Below are positions 42,361 to 51,363 of a stretch of DNA of 64,000 bases, in pieces (within the stretch, counting starts at the first letter, position 1; the number at the start of each line of letters is the position of its first letter). The notes beneath the pieces were generated by a model. The model saw only the letters and a program-made list of their open reading frames with translations, did not search any database and had not been told where the DNA came from. This DNA comes from Paracoccaceae bacterium (lineage in GTDB: Bacteria > Pseudomonadota > Alphaproteobacteria > Rhodobacterales > Rhodobacteraceae), in contig JAWPMR010000001.1 in assembly GCA_033344815.1 (NCBI GenBank), positions 110,136-174,135 on the forward strand, given 5' to 3'. The translations under genes were made by a program, and so were the position numbers.

Positions 42361-43327
42361 TTGAGGGTGTGCGAGGTGGGAGCGACGACAGGGCCGAATG
42401 GATCGGCCGACAAACACGTTAAAGAAATCAAGCGTAGGACGCAGCGTCAATTCCCTGCAGCAGCGAAGAGCTGGATCGTTTTAGATGGTCCGCGCGGGGA
42501 GAGCTGGATTTCGGAGCTTTGCCGTCCGTTTGCCCAGCAGTCAAAACGTAGTTTCGATGGGAGGGGCGAGGGGATCGCGGAAAGCCTGATTTACAATTGA
42601 TCGAAAGGCTTCATGGAAGCGGGGAAGAAGCGGTTGGCTGGAGATACAGCACGCCCAGCAATCTCGACGGAAGTCACGCGTCTGAAGCGTGCGGTCCAAG
42701 ATCTAAAACAGGCTGTAGTGGAACAGAGGCTTGAACTGCGCCGTTTCAAAAAAGGCATGCGCGGGCCCTCTCAGTGAACGCAAGGCATTCACCTGCCGGG
42801 TAATAGCTGGGGAAAACCTCGAATGAGCTATCCGTTACCCGGCAGGCGATTTGGCTAAGCCAGAACAGCCGAAAGGGCGGCATCAGAAAAGCTGGAGATC
42901 ATCCGGCTGGTCGAGGGATCACATCTGCCCGTCAAACGTCCTTGAAGAAGCTGGGCGTGTCGCGTTCGACGTTGCATCGATGGTATGATCGGTACCTGCA
43001 GCGTGGTGAGGCCGGGCACCAGGATCGTAAGCCATATCCCGGTCGTGTCTGGAACCGCTTTGCAGATAGAGTCCGCCAAGCGATGTTGGAAATGGTCTTT
43101 GCGCAGCCAGAACTCAGCCCCGAAGAACTGGCTGTTACTTTCACGGATGAACGCATTTACTTCGTCTCAAAAGCAAGCGTTTACAGGCTGCTTCGCTCAC
43201 ATGATCTACGTCCCGGCTTCATCTTCATGAACCTTCCGCAACTTGACCTGGCGTCTCGGTGTTTTCGACAGAAACGGCAGCCGGCCCAAAGCGGAATTCT
43301 CGCGCATATCCAGGATCACAGGGAGTG
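42361..43327 (+). mobile_element. Degenerate IS3-family insertion sequence remnant
   Basis: The orfA part reads KEIKRRTQRQFPAAAKSWIV, then GRGEGIAESLIYN. A stop TGA at 42598 stands where other members have Trp. The same frame then continues SKGFMEAGKKRLAGDTARPA to a stop at 42775. The orfB part starts with ASEKLEIIRLVEGSHLPVKR, breaks by one frameshift near 42940, and continues KKLGVSRSTLHRWYDRYLQR to SVYRLLRSHDLRPGF. After this the similarity to orfB ends. The DDE catalytic domain is missing, so the element is dead. Boundaries are approximate because terminal repeats were not found. Confidence 0.82.
42748..42846 (+). other. A6G slippery run and downstream long hairpin in the IS3 remnant
   Basis: AAAAAAG at 42748-42754 near the end of orfA matches the slippery heptamer used for -1 frameshifting in IS3 elements. 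About 38 bases further on, CCTGCCGGGTAA (42792-42803) and TTACCCGGCAGG (42835-42846) form a perfect 12-base inverted repeat around a 31-base loop. The spacing is longer than usual for a frameshift stimulator, so the hairpin may have another origin. Confidence 0.5.
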
Positions 43328-43586
43328 ATCATTTGAAAAGTGGGAAGAAAAAAGAACGTCGGTCCAATATGATAGGGACAAATAACCAAGCGCGTCGCCG
43401 AGACTGACATGCGTGCCAGGAGACGACGATTTTGGCAGTCGGTAACAACAACTCTATGTAATGCGGGTAGCAAGTATTTGTTTTGCGGCAAGTTCCTCAC
43501 AGATCTTCGCACGCCGATTGCGTCAACTCTACATATGACTTCAAATTCCGTACGGCAAATCACGCCCGGCTCTAAACACACCGCAG

Positions 43587-44240
43587 CTAGTCGACGGTTT
43601 TCCCACTGTAGACGTCGTCGTCTTCATATATGGGCCGGGCACGGTCGCCCTGTTCCAGCCTGTCATTGAGATAACGAACAAAAACAGACAGCTTTACCAA
43701 CGTGCTCGGAATTGTAGGCGCCCAAAGCGGAAAAACCCCAAATGTTTTTTTGATAAAAGCCAGTCTGTCATCTTCGGGGCTGTCCGTACGTAGCCACAGC
43801 GCTTCAAAATAGTAGGTCGGCACCTGAAGAAGCGCGAGCTGCGGCGTGCCGGTGCCCGCTCGTAGTATTTCCCGAACTTGTGCCGAGAAAAACTCTCTTG
43901 GAATGTTCATAATGCTGCTGTATCCGAAGCCGCCGCCTGGCGTCGGTCCGGCCTCGGCCAACACTGATTGAGGAGCACCGGACGTCTCGACATCGAAAGC
44001 AAAGGCCCAACTTGATGGCTTCCTGAGTCGGTGGATTTGCCCGAGCTCTACGCGTTGCCGGGCGGCCAGCATGAAGTTCGGTATCGTTTCTGCCGGGCCT
44101 TCCAGCAAACCGCCGGAAACAAACCCAAGTGACTGATTGAAGGTCTCATTTTTCATACGTAAGGCGACGGCATCACGCACCTCTTTGGCGAGGTTCTCAG
44201 GTGGTTCTTCACGGCTGGACTCCGAGCAATCGGCCATCAT
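43587..44240 (-). CDS. Protein of unknown function, last gene of the cyclase/peptidase locus
   Basis: The 217-residue product starts at ATG 44240, overlapping the stop of the papain-like peptidase gene by four bases (ATGA), so the two are translationally coupled. It has no signal peptide or membrane segment. Notable stretches are RVELGQIHRLRKPSSWAFAF, GPTPGGGFGYSSIMNIPREF and LLQVPTYYFEALWLRTDSPE. The C-terminus is acidic (YEDDDVYSGKTVD). I do not recognise a family. The tight coupling suggests it works with the peptidase, as substrate, inhibitor or partner; that is inference. Confidence 0.7.
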   Translation of the reverse strand: MMADCSESSREEPPENLAKEVRDAVALRMKNETFNQSLGFVSGGLLEGPAETIPNFMLAARQRVELGQIHRLRKPSSWAFAFDVETSGAPQSVLAEAGPTPGGGFGYSSIMNIPREFFSAQVREILRAGTGTPQLALLQVPTYYFEALWLRTDSPEDDRLAFIKKTFGVFPLWAPTIPSTLVKLSVFVRYLNDRLEQGDRARPIYEDDDVYSGKTVD

Positions 44241-44827
44241 GCTGCTGCCTCGCAACCGGCTTCAACCTCACTCTTTTGTGTGAAATAGCTATGCGTCCAA
44301 AGTCCTTCGCCAATATCATCGCCGACTCCGTTTTGCAGAGGTACACGATAGAAACGTCGGAAAGCTCCGTAGGTCTGGATCGACCGGCCGTAGAATGAAT
44401 CCTCGACAACTACATCGGTGATGCCGCCCTCGCTATCATGGATTACGCCGACAATGACTACGAAATGCCCCTCGCCGAAACCTTCTTCCCAGACAACCCG
44501 GCAGCAAACCGGACGGCCTTGAGCGACTTCCGAAGCGATGGTTTCAAAATCAAGCTGGTTGGCATATGTCACCACGTGATGTCCCAGCTCAAACAGCGGC
44601 AACGTCAGTCCGGATTGCACGTTGCACTGCCATCGCAAGTCACTGGCGCCGTCGAAGCAGCAATCGCTACGTTTCAGCCTGCGGTTGACCACATCGCATT
44701 GCTTTATGGCGTCCTCAGGAGTCATCGGTGGGTTGTAGTAATCTGAAATCCCGACGGTGGTCGCGGCCCAACACCAATTCGCTTGTTCCTGCTCTGGGAC
44801 AGTCATCTGTATCAGTTCAGAACTCAT
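44237..44827 (-). CDS. Papain-like cysteine peptidase (AvrRpt2/C39-like)
   Basis: The 196-residue protein shows the papain-like triad arrangement: Cys19 in EQEQANWCWAATTVGISDYY, His121 in GEGHFVVIVGVIHD and Asp143 in VVEDSFYG. The Q-x-x-x-W-C-W-A-A pattern is typical of the AvrRpt2-like family (PF12385), whose founding member is an effector protease. A block of extra cysteines (C44, C56, C57, C68) lies between the nucleophile and the histidine. There is no signal peptide. It lies 65 bases downstream of the PAP2-like gene and is coupled to the unknown 217-residue gene. Target and activity are unknown. Confidence 0.8.
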   Translation of the reverse strand: MSSELIQMTVPEQEQANWCWAATTVGISDYYNPPMTPEDAIKQCDVVNRRLKRSDCCFDGASDLRWQCNVQSGLTLPLFELGHHVVTYANQLDFETIASEVAQGRPVCCRVVWEEGFGEGHFVVIVGVIHDSEGGITDVVVEDSFYGRSIQTYGAFRRFYRVPLQNGVGDDIGEGLWTHSYFTQKSEVEAGCEAAA

Positions 44828-44892
44828 TAGCTATCCTTTCAACCGCAGCACTGAGGAGCGGCACAAGGTCTCTTTCCTCGCGCCGGAAATGC

Positions 44893-45780
44893 TCAATGGC
44901 TCGACTCCAGCTCGATGCGTGCTTCGTTCACGAGATTGCGGAATTCCGTATTAGGCTGGTCCAGGAGCGTAATGACATGTGCGGCAATCGCGGCACCCGC
45001 ATCGCTGTCATTGCGATAATGAACGCCCGCAACCTCCCGATTTTCCGCGATCCGGCGTGCCAACACAAATGCCGCATCGCGCATATCCGGCATCGTACCT
45101 CCGATGGCCCGCCCGATCGCTTCTGCCACCAGATAAGCTTCGGTTGCATGTCCGCTCGGCCAAGAAGGATGCATCGGCACTGGGATCATCGGGACCAGAT
45201 TGGAAAAGACCTGATTGGGTCGCGGGAACGCATGGACTTGCTTGAAGTGCATGGCCACTGTGATGCCAACCCGGTCCGCTGCCGCCATCAGTCTGTGCGT
45301 GTTGAAGTGCCGGGGCGTGATCTTCAACAAATTCGAGAAATGATCCAGGAATGAGTTCAACTGATCGTAGATCTCGACCTCCCGGATTCGACGTTGAAAT
45401 GTCTGTTCCGTCAGAATCGTGATTGCTTCGAATAGCGCGATTCTGAGGTCATTGCCTTGAGCACCACCAAAGGGTTCAAGCCCCGTCAGAACCGGATCGT
45501 TTTGCCAGTCTGGATTCTTCTCGTTGAATTCCTTCAGCACACGTTCTGCAAAATAACCGGGCGCCCAGTCTTGTTCGGAAAAACGACGTCCAAGGATGAT
45601 TTTGTTCAGTTGAAGGGGTCCTTCAGCATGCAATGGGTCAAACCCAAAGTGGCTGGTCCCACCGAACATATTGGTGCCAAAACCGCCGCCCGCACCGCCG
45701 CCGGAGCCACCACCGGACCCGCCGCCTGAGCCTCCTCCGGAACCACCGCCCGAACCGCCGCCTGAGCCACCACCACTCAT
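44893..45780 (-). CDS. PAP2/vanadium haloperoxidase-like protein with (SGGG)n N-terminus
   Basis: The 295-residue protein begins with seven SGGG units and one AGGG unit (residues 2-33), then continues into a helical acid phosphatase/haloperoxidase fold. All three active-site motifs are present: K180-x6-R187-P188 (KQVHAFPRP), PSGH at 208-211 (SWPSGHATEAYL) and R248-x5-H254-x3-D258 (REVAGVHYRND). No signal peptide or membrane helices are predicted, so it is a soluble member, closer in layout to vanadium haloperoxidases than to membrane lipid phosphatases. The SGGG repeat uses varied glycine and serine codons. A strong GGAGG ribosome site precedes the ATG. It is second in the locus, 33 bases after the cyclase. 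Confidence 0.85.
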   Translation of the reverse strand: MSGGGSGGGSGGGSGGGSGGGSGGGSGGGAGGGFGTNMFGGTSHFGFDPLHAEGPLQLNKIILGRRFSEQDWAPGYFAERVLKEFNEKNPDWQNDPVLTGLEPFGGAQGNDLRIALFEAITILTEQTFQRRIREVEIYDQLNSFLDHFSNLLKITPRHFNTHRLMAAADRVGITVAMHFKQVHAFPRPNQVFSNLVPMIPVPMHPSWPSGHATEAYLVAEAIGRAIGGTMPDMRDAAFVLARRIAENREVAGVHYRNDSDAGAAIAAHVITLLDQPNTEFRNLVNEARIELESSH

Positions 45781-45813
45781 GCTAATACCTCCATTAATAA
45801 ATTTCTTAAAACG

Positions 45814-47619
45814 TTAATACTCAACGCCGGCGCGCCTGAGCCTGTCAACATAAATCTCGGTCTGCTCGCGACCGAAAGGGCAACGTTCGCGATAATCGGA
45901 TAGTCGAAAACTAGGGGCTAATGCATTGTGATGTTTTACGATTTTCGTCGCAGTAGGTTGGTCATCCAGCGCCGTTAGGCTCGCAATCAGAACGCGGGCA
46001 GCATTGCCAAAACGAGGGTTCGCGCTCAGCGAACGGCGTGCCCAGGTAGCCCCTTCCAGATGATTCCCGTGCAGATAGTGGTTCTGTGCCAGCAAACCTT
46101 GCATGAAGAAAACATGCTGATCGAGAGGTGACAGCCGCAGCCCGCGCTCGGCCTGACGGATCGCAGTTTTAGTGTCGCCAGAAAATCCGTAGGGACCACT
46201 GCTAAACGTCCAGGCCCATGCATTGTTTGGTGATAGCTCCCGCGCGCGGTCGACGCTTGATCTCGCCCCGATTGCATCATGCTCAAAGAGGCCTTTTGCT
46301 TGACCAAGAAGCGCGTGGGCGAGGGCGTTTGAAGGATCAAGTTCGATGGCACGGTTGGCTGCGCGCATCACCTGCCCAATTTCCGCATCAGGGTTATCGG
46401 ACCATCCCTCAGCGACCCGGAACATATGCCAATGCGACAACAGGGCGAAAGGCGCTCCGAACGAATTGTCTTCGCGGATCGCGTTGTTAAGCAGGTTTTT
46501 CGCTTCTTCAAAGTTTTCCGGGCGTAGCTGGTACAGCAAATTGAGCGCGCGCAAGTAGTAATCATAGGCCGTTAGGTTCTGCGGTGCCTTTCGCATTGCC
46601 TTGCGGACCTGCTGGCTTTGGATATGCGAAGAAATCTGGCGCACGATGCTCAAGGTGATCTCATCTTGCAGATCAAAGATCTCATCCATCAGGATTTCGT
46701 ATTTCTCAGCCCAGACAACCTCGTTTCTGGTGGCATCTGTGAGTTCGACCGACAAGCGCCACTGCAGACCGTGACTGCGAATGCGGCCTGAAAACAAGTA
46801 TTGGACGCCAAGTTTCTCCACAATCTGATCCCTCGTCCAGCGAGTCAAATCGATCCCGACGGTTGAGCCGTTGGAGACCGTAAAGATATCGCGTAGGTTG
46901 CTGAGCGAGGTATTGATGTCGTCGATAAATCCGGAAACAAGGCTTGCTGTCTCGGGTGCTTCCGTAAGATTTTCGAATGGTAACAGCGCGATAGATGGCA
47001 TCGCATCACGCCGTTCTTCCCCCTCTACGATCGTTTGCGGGAAAGACTGTGGCTCACCCAACAGCGCAGCGGCCACAGGCTGTTCAAGATTCTTGAGTTG
47101 AAGATTTCCCAGATCGGAAGTAGCTGTACCGCCTGGCACCTCGATGTGCGCCAGTAGCTCGCGCGACAGCACGGTACCACGTGGCGGCGCAAGTTCTTGC
47201 AAACGTGCGGCCACGTTGACGACGTGACCGAAAATGTCGTCGGCGTCGTAAATAACGCGGCCCCAGTGCAACCCGACACGCAGCACGATTTCCAAATCCG
47301 GAGCGACCTTTGGCTGCGCCTCTCTGAGCTTGTGATGTAGTTCGGATACGCAGAGGAATGCATCGCTTGGCACATCGAACTCGCATATGAAACCGTCGCC
47401 GGTATTCTTGACCGTGCTACCCCGGCATGAAACGATCAGCGGGTCGATGACATTGACCCGGAGGCTGCGAAACCGCTGGTACGTGCCGACGCTATCTGCT
47501 TCCATAAGCCGAGAGTAGCCGACCGTGTCCGCAACGAGCACCGCTTTGTATGTCGGCGCCAAAGCGATTTCCGGCAGATAGCGGTTGCCGGGCTGTTTTG
47601 GCTGCTTGTCTTTCAGCAC
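45814..47619 (-). CDS. Class III adenylate/guanylate cyclase with TolB-like and TPR domains
   Basis: The 601-residue protein has an N-terminal class III cyclase domain (about residues 20-185). Metal-binding aspartates are Asp31 (AVLVADTVGYSRLME) and Asp75 (VKNTGDGFICEFD), and the transition-state residues are Asn135 and Arg139 (GHVVNVAARLQEL). A TolB/FlgO-like domain follows (about 210-340, SIALLPFENLTEAPETASLV). TPR-like helices cover about 360-560 (AIELDPSNALAHALLGQAKG). This architecture is widespread in rhizobia and roseobacters; the signals sensed are mostly unknown. It is the first gene of the four-gene minus-strand locus and may set the second-messenger input. A longer upstream start is not evident. 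Confidence 0.92.
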   Translation of the reverse strand: MLKDKQPKQPGNRYLPEIALAPTYKAVLVADTVGYSRLMEADSVGTYQRFRSLRVNVIDPLIVSCRGSTVKNTGDGFICEFDVPSDAFLCVSELHHKLREAQPKVAPDLEIVLRVGLHWGRVIYDADDIFGHVVNVAARLQELAPPRGTVLSRELLAHIEVPGGTATSDLGNLQLKNLEQPVAAALLGEPQSFPQTIVEGEERRDAMPSIALLPFENLTEAPETASLVSGFIDDINTSLSNLRDIFTVSNGSTVGIDLTRWTRDQIVEKLGVQYLFSGRIRSHGLQWRLSVELTDATRNEVVWAEKYEILMDEIFDLQDEITLSIVRQISSHIQSQQVRKAMRKAPQNLTAYDYYLRALNLLYQLRPENFEEAKNLLNNAIREDNSFGAPFALLSHWHMFRVAEGWSDNPDAEIGQVMRAANRAIELDPSNALAHALLGQAKGLFEHDAIGARSSVDRARELSPNNAWAWTFSSGPYGFSGDTKTAIRQAERGLRLSPLDQHVFFMQGLLAQNHYLHGNHLEGATWARRSLSANPRFGNAARVLIASLTALDDQPTATKIVKHHNALAPSFRLSDYRERCPFGREQTEIYVDRLRRAGVEY

Positions 47620-48635
47620 CGGACGGCCTTTGTTATGATGGCAGGATCAAGTGCATTGTGGCTTCAACACTATTATAAGACAAGCAGCGCCGCTGCCTGC
47701 CGCAAAAAGTTAGCCTGCTTTTGGCCAATTCTGGTGAAAAACTCTTCCTTGATCCGGGCTGGAACTGCTGATTCAATTTCATCATTGAGCGGTGGATTTT
47801 GCGATGATGGGATCAAAGCAGGAAGCGTAGACGGTACTGTTTTACAAGTTCTCGCTGGAGGATCACGTTCCGCAGGATCAACCCTAACACTCGATTGATC
47901 GGTTTGTCGGTCTGGATGAAAACAGCCAGTTTTCCACAGCCATACTGGCTGCCCATTCATTGATCCCGAACGGCTGATCTATGGACCGACAGGGCATGGC
48001 GCAACAACGTCGCGAGAGTTGCGGTGGATGCGTACAAGCAAACCTCGACGCGCAAAGGAAAATCGGGATCATAGCGCCAATAGTCCAAGCGATGCTGCGC
48101 GCGCCGTGAAGAAATATCTAAACGTCCTCGGCGATGCAGCTTTTGGAGCCGCATCGGAGGTTGAACCCGGGGGCAGGGGCCACTCTGATCCATCCCGTCA
48201 GTGCCACTTGTGACATTGCTATGCAACGCACTGCAGGTAATAGAAGGCTGTGCGCAGAGGCCCTGCGTGCTTTGCCTGTTCGACCAGCTGTCTGATCGAC
48301 ACAGATATTAGCGTGATTGTCCTCTCTCATTGCCTGCAGGGCAAAAGGCCGGCGATCAAAGGATATCGACGCAACCAGATTAATCCGGAAGGCTAGGGTG
48401 GGTTCGATAATGGCACAATGCTCGCAAATGAAAGCTGCGAACACGGTATTTGGCGACCGCGATCAATGCCGGCTCTGGGCCGTACTCACTATCCGTTCTT
48501 ACTTTCGAAGGCTGCGAAGCGGCGAAGTATCGAATGTCGTGATTGCGGGCTTGCTCCCAAGCGACCCGAAAACCAAGACTCATGTCTGTGCGAACGAAAA
48601 ACGCAAGGAGTTGCTCAGGGCGGTAAACAGGTAGT
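47620..48635. other. Gene-poor region upstream of the cyclase locus
   Basis: About 1 kb with only short open frames on both strands, none with a recognisable product. It contains the promoter side of the cyclase operon. The texture resembles mobile-element debris, but no transposase motif could be read. No terminator was recognised. Confidence 0.4.
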
Positions 48636-49454
48636 TCATCGCTCTACTGGTGACACGGCCCGCTGATAGAGATGCCATGTCGCGTGGCCAAGGATCGGCA
48701 GAGTGAAGATCAGCCCCAGAAACGCGGGAACCAGCGACAACAGCATGGTGATAGAGATTATCGCAGCCCAGCTGAGCATTACCACCGGGTTTTCCGTTAC
48801 AACGCGCACAGACGTTATCATGGCGGAAACGAAATTGGTTTCCCGGTCGAGCAGCATCGGCATGGCGATGACGGTCAGCGAAAACAGCACAGCCGACAGC
48901 AATGCGCCTATGCCTGTACCAATGGCAAGAAAGGTCCAGCCCGCAGGCGTAAAGAATACGGCGTTCAAAAACCCGTCAAAATCCGAGAAGGATGCATCCT
49001 GCAGGATGATCGCCAACAAGAGACGAACCTGGTAGATCCACACCCAGAAAATGAAAAGTGTTACAAAGGCCATCCAGCCCATTTCGCGCTTGCGCTGATG
49101 AGCCACGACGGTGAGGATTTCCGACCAGCCGAAACTCTGTCCTTTCTGCAAGCGTCGGGACATTTCATAAAGCCCGGCGGCGGCAAAAGGTGCAACCAGC
49201 GGAAAGGCCACAACGGCAGGAATGATCATCCAGATTTTGCCGAGCCAGACCAGGCTCCAAACAAATAGGATTCCGAAAGCCGCATAGAACAGGCCGAAAA
49301 AGCCGCTCATGAAGGGGCGCGCCAGGAAGTCGGAAAACCCGGCCTTCAGCGACGCGGTGATATCATCCGCAGTCACCTGATTGACCTTGGGCATGGCCTG
49401 AGGCTGGGGTGCCAAGTTGTCCGGTGACGTGGAACCCGTGGTTTTGGATGTCAT
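48636..49454 (-). CDS. DUF2189 integral membrane protein
   Basis: From ATG 49454, with a GGAAGGAG ribosome site, this gives 272 residues. A polar N-terminus of about 35 residues is followed by about six membrane helices. Typical parts are SLKAGFSDFLARPFMSGFFG, AAFGILFVWSLVWLGKIWMI and FSLTVIAMPMLLDRETNFVS, the pattern of the DUF2189 family, which is common in Rhodobacterales and has no assigned biochemical role. The end LGHATWHLYQRAV fits. The open frame upstream to 49730 lacks membrane character and was excluded. It seems to be a single-gene unit inside the accessory island. Confidence 0.88.
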   Translation of the reverse strand: MTSKTTGSTSPDNLAPQPQAMPKVNQVTADDITASLKAGFSDFLARPFMSGFFGLFYAAFGILFVWSLVWLGKIWMIIPAVVAFPLVAPFAAAGLYEMSRRLQKGQSFGWSEILTVVAHQRKREMGWMAFVTLFIFWVWIYQVRLLLAIILQDASFSDFDGFLNAVFFTPAGWTFLAIGTGIGALLSAVLFSLTVIAMPMLLDRETNFVSAMITSVRVVTENPVVMLSWAAIISITMLLSLVPAFLGLIFTLPILGHATWHLYQRAVSPVER

Positions 49455-49855
49455 GGCACACTCCTTCCAAAGAACAATACCGCGCTGAACCGTTTGCCAA
49501 CAGCTCCAATAGCGAAACAGAAATTTGTCATCCGCATATAGATTCTGCATCAGGGGAGGCATAAAGGGCAAGGGGGAGATTAGCAGCCAAGTCCGCGGCG
49601 TTGTCTTTCGTGCAAGAAAAAAATGTCGCGTTCTAAACGAACGTCCGGTCCGCGGACGCGGTAAGGTCAGGTTTTTGGCCGCGCGAATTTCGGCGAAGGG
49701 TCGTCTTTGACTGCGAGAGCGGACCACCACCAGTTTGCTGCGCTGTTACCAAGGTCGATAGAGGGACCTTCATATCGGAACCAAAAGGTGTCCCCAGTTT
49801 CTCGACCGGTTCGCAATCTTTGTTAAGATGGATCTGTAAGCGATACCTGAACCGC
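49455..49855. other. Spacer between DUF2189 gene and IS30 element
   Basis: This stretch of about 400 bases includes the promoter side of the DUF2189 gene and the left flank of the IS30 copy. No gene was recognised. Confidence 0.4.
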
Positions 49856-50935
49856 GACTCCTATTGGCTTTGAGAATAGGATCAATGCCCCATCTCTTCC
49901 ATCATCTTCTCGCGAAACACCTCGGCCGGTGTCTTCCATCCGAGACATTTGTGATGCGTGTTATTGAGGCGGTCAAAGATCGCCTTAATATCGCGATCCG
50001 TGAGTGCCGTGATATCGCGCTTCTTCGGGAGCCAGCTTCGGGCGCGGCGGTTCGTGTTTTCCACCGGGCCTTTCTGCCAAGTTGATGGTGGATCACAGAA
50101 CCAGGTCTGCGTCCCGATCTCGGCCTGAAGGTGCAGCCAGCTGACAAACTCGGGTCCACGATCGAAGATGATTGAACGACGCGCGATCAAGGGCAAGTCT
50201 CTGATGGCCTTCATGATCTTTCCCATGACCGGTTTGGTCGGCTTGTTTGGGTTCTTCAGGATCGCGGTGTAGCGGCTGACGCGTTCAATAAATGACGTTA
50301 CATTTGTCTGTCCAAACTTCTGTTCGAACAACTTTAAGTCACCTTCCGAGTGGCCGAACTGGCGGCGGTGAGCGACATCCTCTGGCCTAAACAAGATGCT
50401 GGCATCACGGTCAATCTTGGACGGCAAACGTTTGCGCGCACGACGTGATGTGCGGTTCTTCCTGTGCAAGGGCAGGCAACACCACAACTCCTGTGCCATA
50501 CCTTCTTTGGAATAGATGCAGCGGTAAATCGTTTCCTGACAAACGCGCAGTTTCGCACCTTCAAAGATCATCCGATTGCCGATCTGCTCGGGCGTCCAAC
50601 CGTTCTTCAGGCGTTCCACAATGTACTGAAACAGTTCAGGATATCGGATCAGCTTGCGCTGCGTAGATCGACGGCGTTGCGAACGCTGATGCGCGGCCAT
50701 CCCGAAGTACCCAGCGCACGTCTTGGGAAAGGCATCATCGGTCCAGTAATTCCGTTTGATCTCACGAAAGATTGTGGACTCGTGACGCTTCAGAACCCGC
50801 GCCATCCCTGCGACGGGGACTTATGCGTGCCACCGGTCTGCAATTCTGCGACGTTTTTGCATGCTTAGTTGCGTAGAAACGGTGCGCATGCGATAAAACT
50901 CCCATTAGATAACCCATTGTTTTCTAATAGGATTC
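49856..50935 (-). mobile_element. IS30-family insertion sequence
   Basis: The element of about 1.08 kb surrounds the transposase at 49882-50889. Imperfect inverted ends can be read: GACTCCTATTGGCTTTGAGA from 49856, and on the opposite strand GAATCCTATTAGAAAACAAT from 50935. The bases GC flank both ends, which would fit the short target duplication of the IS30 family. End positions are by eye and may be off by a few bases. Confidence 0.65.
49882..50889 (-). pseudogene. IS30-family transposase with in-frame stop
   Basis: The intact part (307 codons from ATG 50805) has the IS30 layout: an N-terminal helix (MARVLKRHESTIFREIKRNY), SKEGMAQELWCCLPLHRKNR, and the DDE core with D in FGHSEGDLK, D in SIIFDRGPEF and E in KGPVENTNRRARSWLPKKRD. 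Upstream in the same frame the sequence continues to ATG 50889 (MRTVSTQLSMQKRRRIADRW) but is interrupted by TAA at 50821-50823. The normal start would be the upstream one. The shortened form lacks the first part of the helix-turn-helix, so activity is doubtful. Confidence 0.8.
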
Positions 50936-51135
50936 GCACTTCAAAGTGACGCGCGCGCATAGACAATTCTGTTGCAACCAAGTAGAAATGTTACCGGATT
51001 TGCAAAGCAGAAGTGTCACCATAGAGAGAGACGGGAGTAAGGCTTCGCAGCCCGAAGACCTTAAATATCTTAGGGCTGGGAAGCCTTGCGGGTGATGCAG
51101 TTGACCCACGATGCTGAGTGATAGACGGTCGTCCT

Positions 51136-51363
51136 ATGCTTCGATTTGTTTTTTGGCTTTTTCTCTTTGCGGTCGTTTTTCTCAGCGCTGTTGGTTTTGC
51201 CTTTGTCGGGTTTGCTGCGTTTTCTGACGCACAATATCGTTGTCCGGGCATTCAGTGTTCTGACGCACGCGGATCGGCCATGCTGGGTGCAGGCTTATTT
51301 GTGTTTTGCGCGGCAGCTGCGTGGTTCTCAATGAAGCGTCTACGTCGGACGCCTTCACAGTGA
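51136..51363 (+). CDS. Small two-helix membrane protein
   Basis: The 75-residue frame from ATG 51136 encodes two hydrophobic helices, MLRFVFWLFLFAVVFLSAVG with the following residues and SAMLGAGLFVFCAAAAWFSM. They are separated by a loop with two cysteines (YRCPGIQCSDARG), and the protein has a basic C-terminus (KRLRRTPSQ). No family was recognised. It lies between two insertion sequences, and its 3' end overlaps the convergent transposase by nine bases. It could be a small island gene or a fragment. Confidence 0.5.
   Translation: MLRFVFWLFLFAVVFLSAVGFAFVGFAAFSDAQYRCPGIQCSDARGSAMLGAGLFVFCAAAAWFSMKRLRRTPSQ

Noticed and set aside
42080-42364. A 94-codon frame after the RTX gene
   Set aside because: It is AT-rich, has no ribosome site, and the translation is not protein-like.
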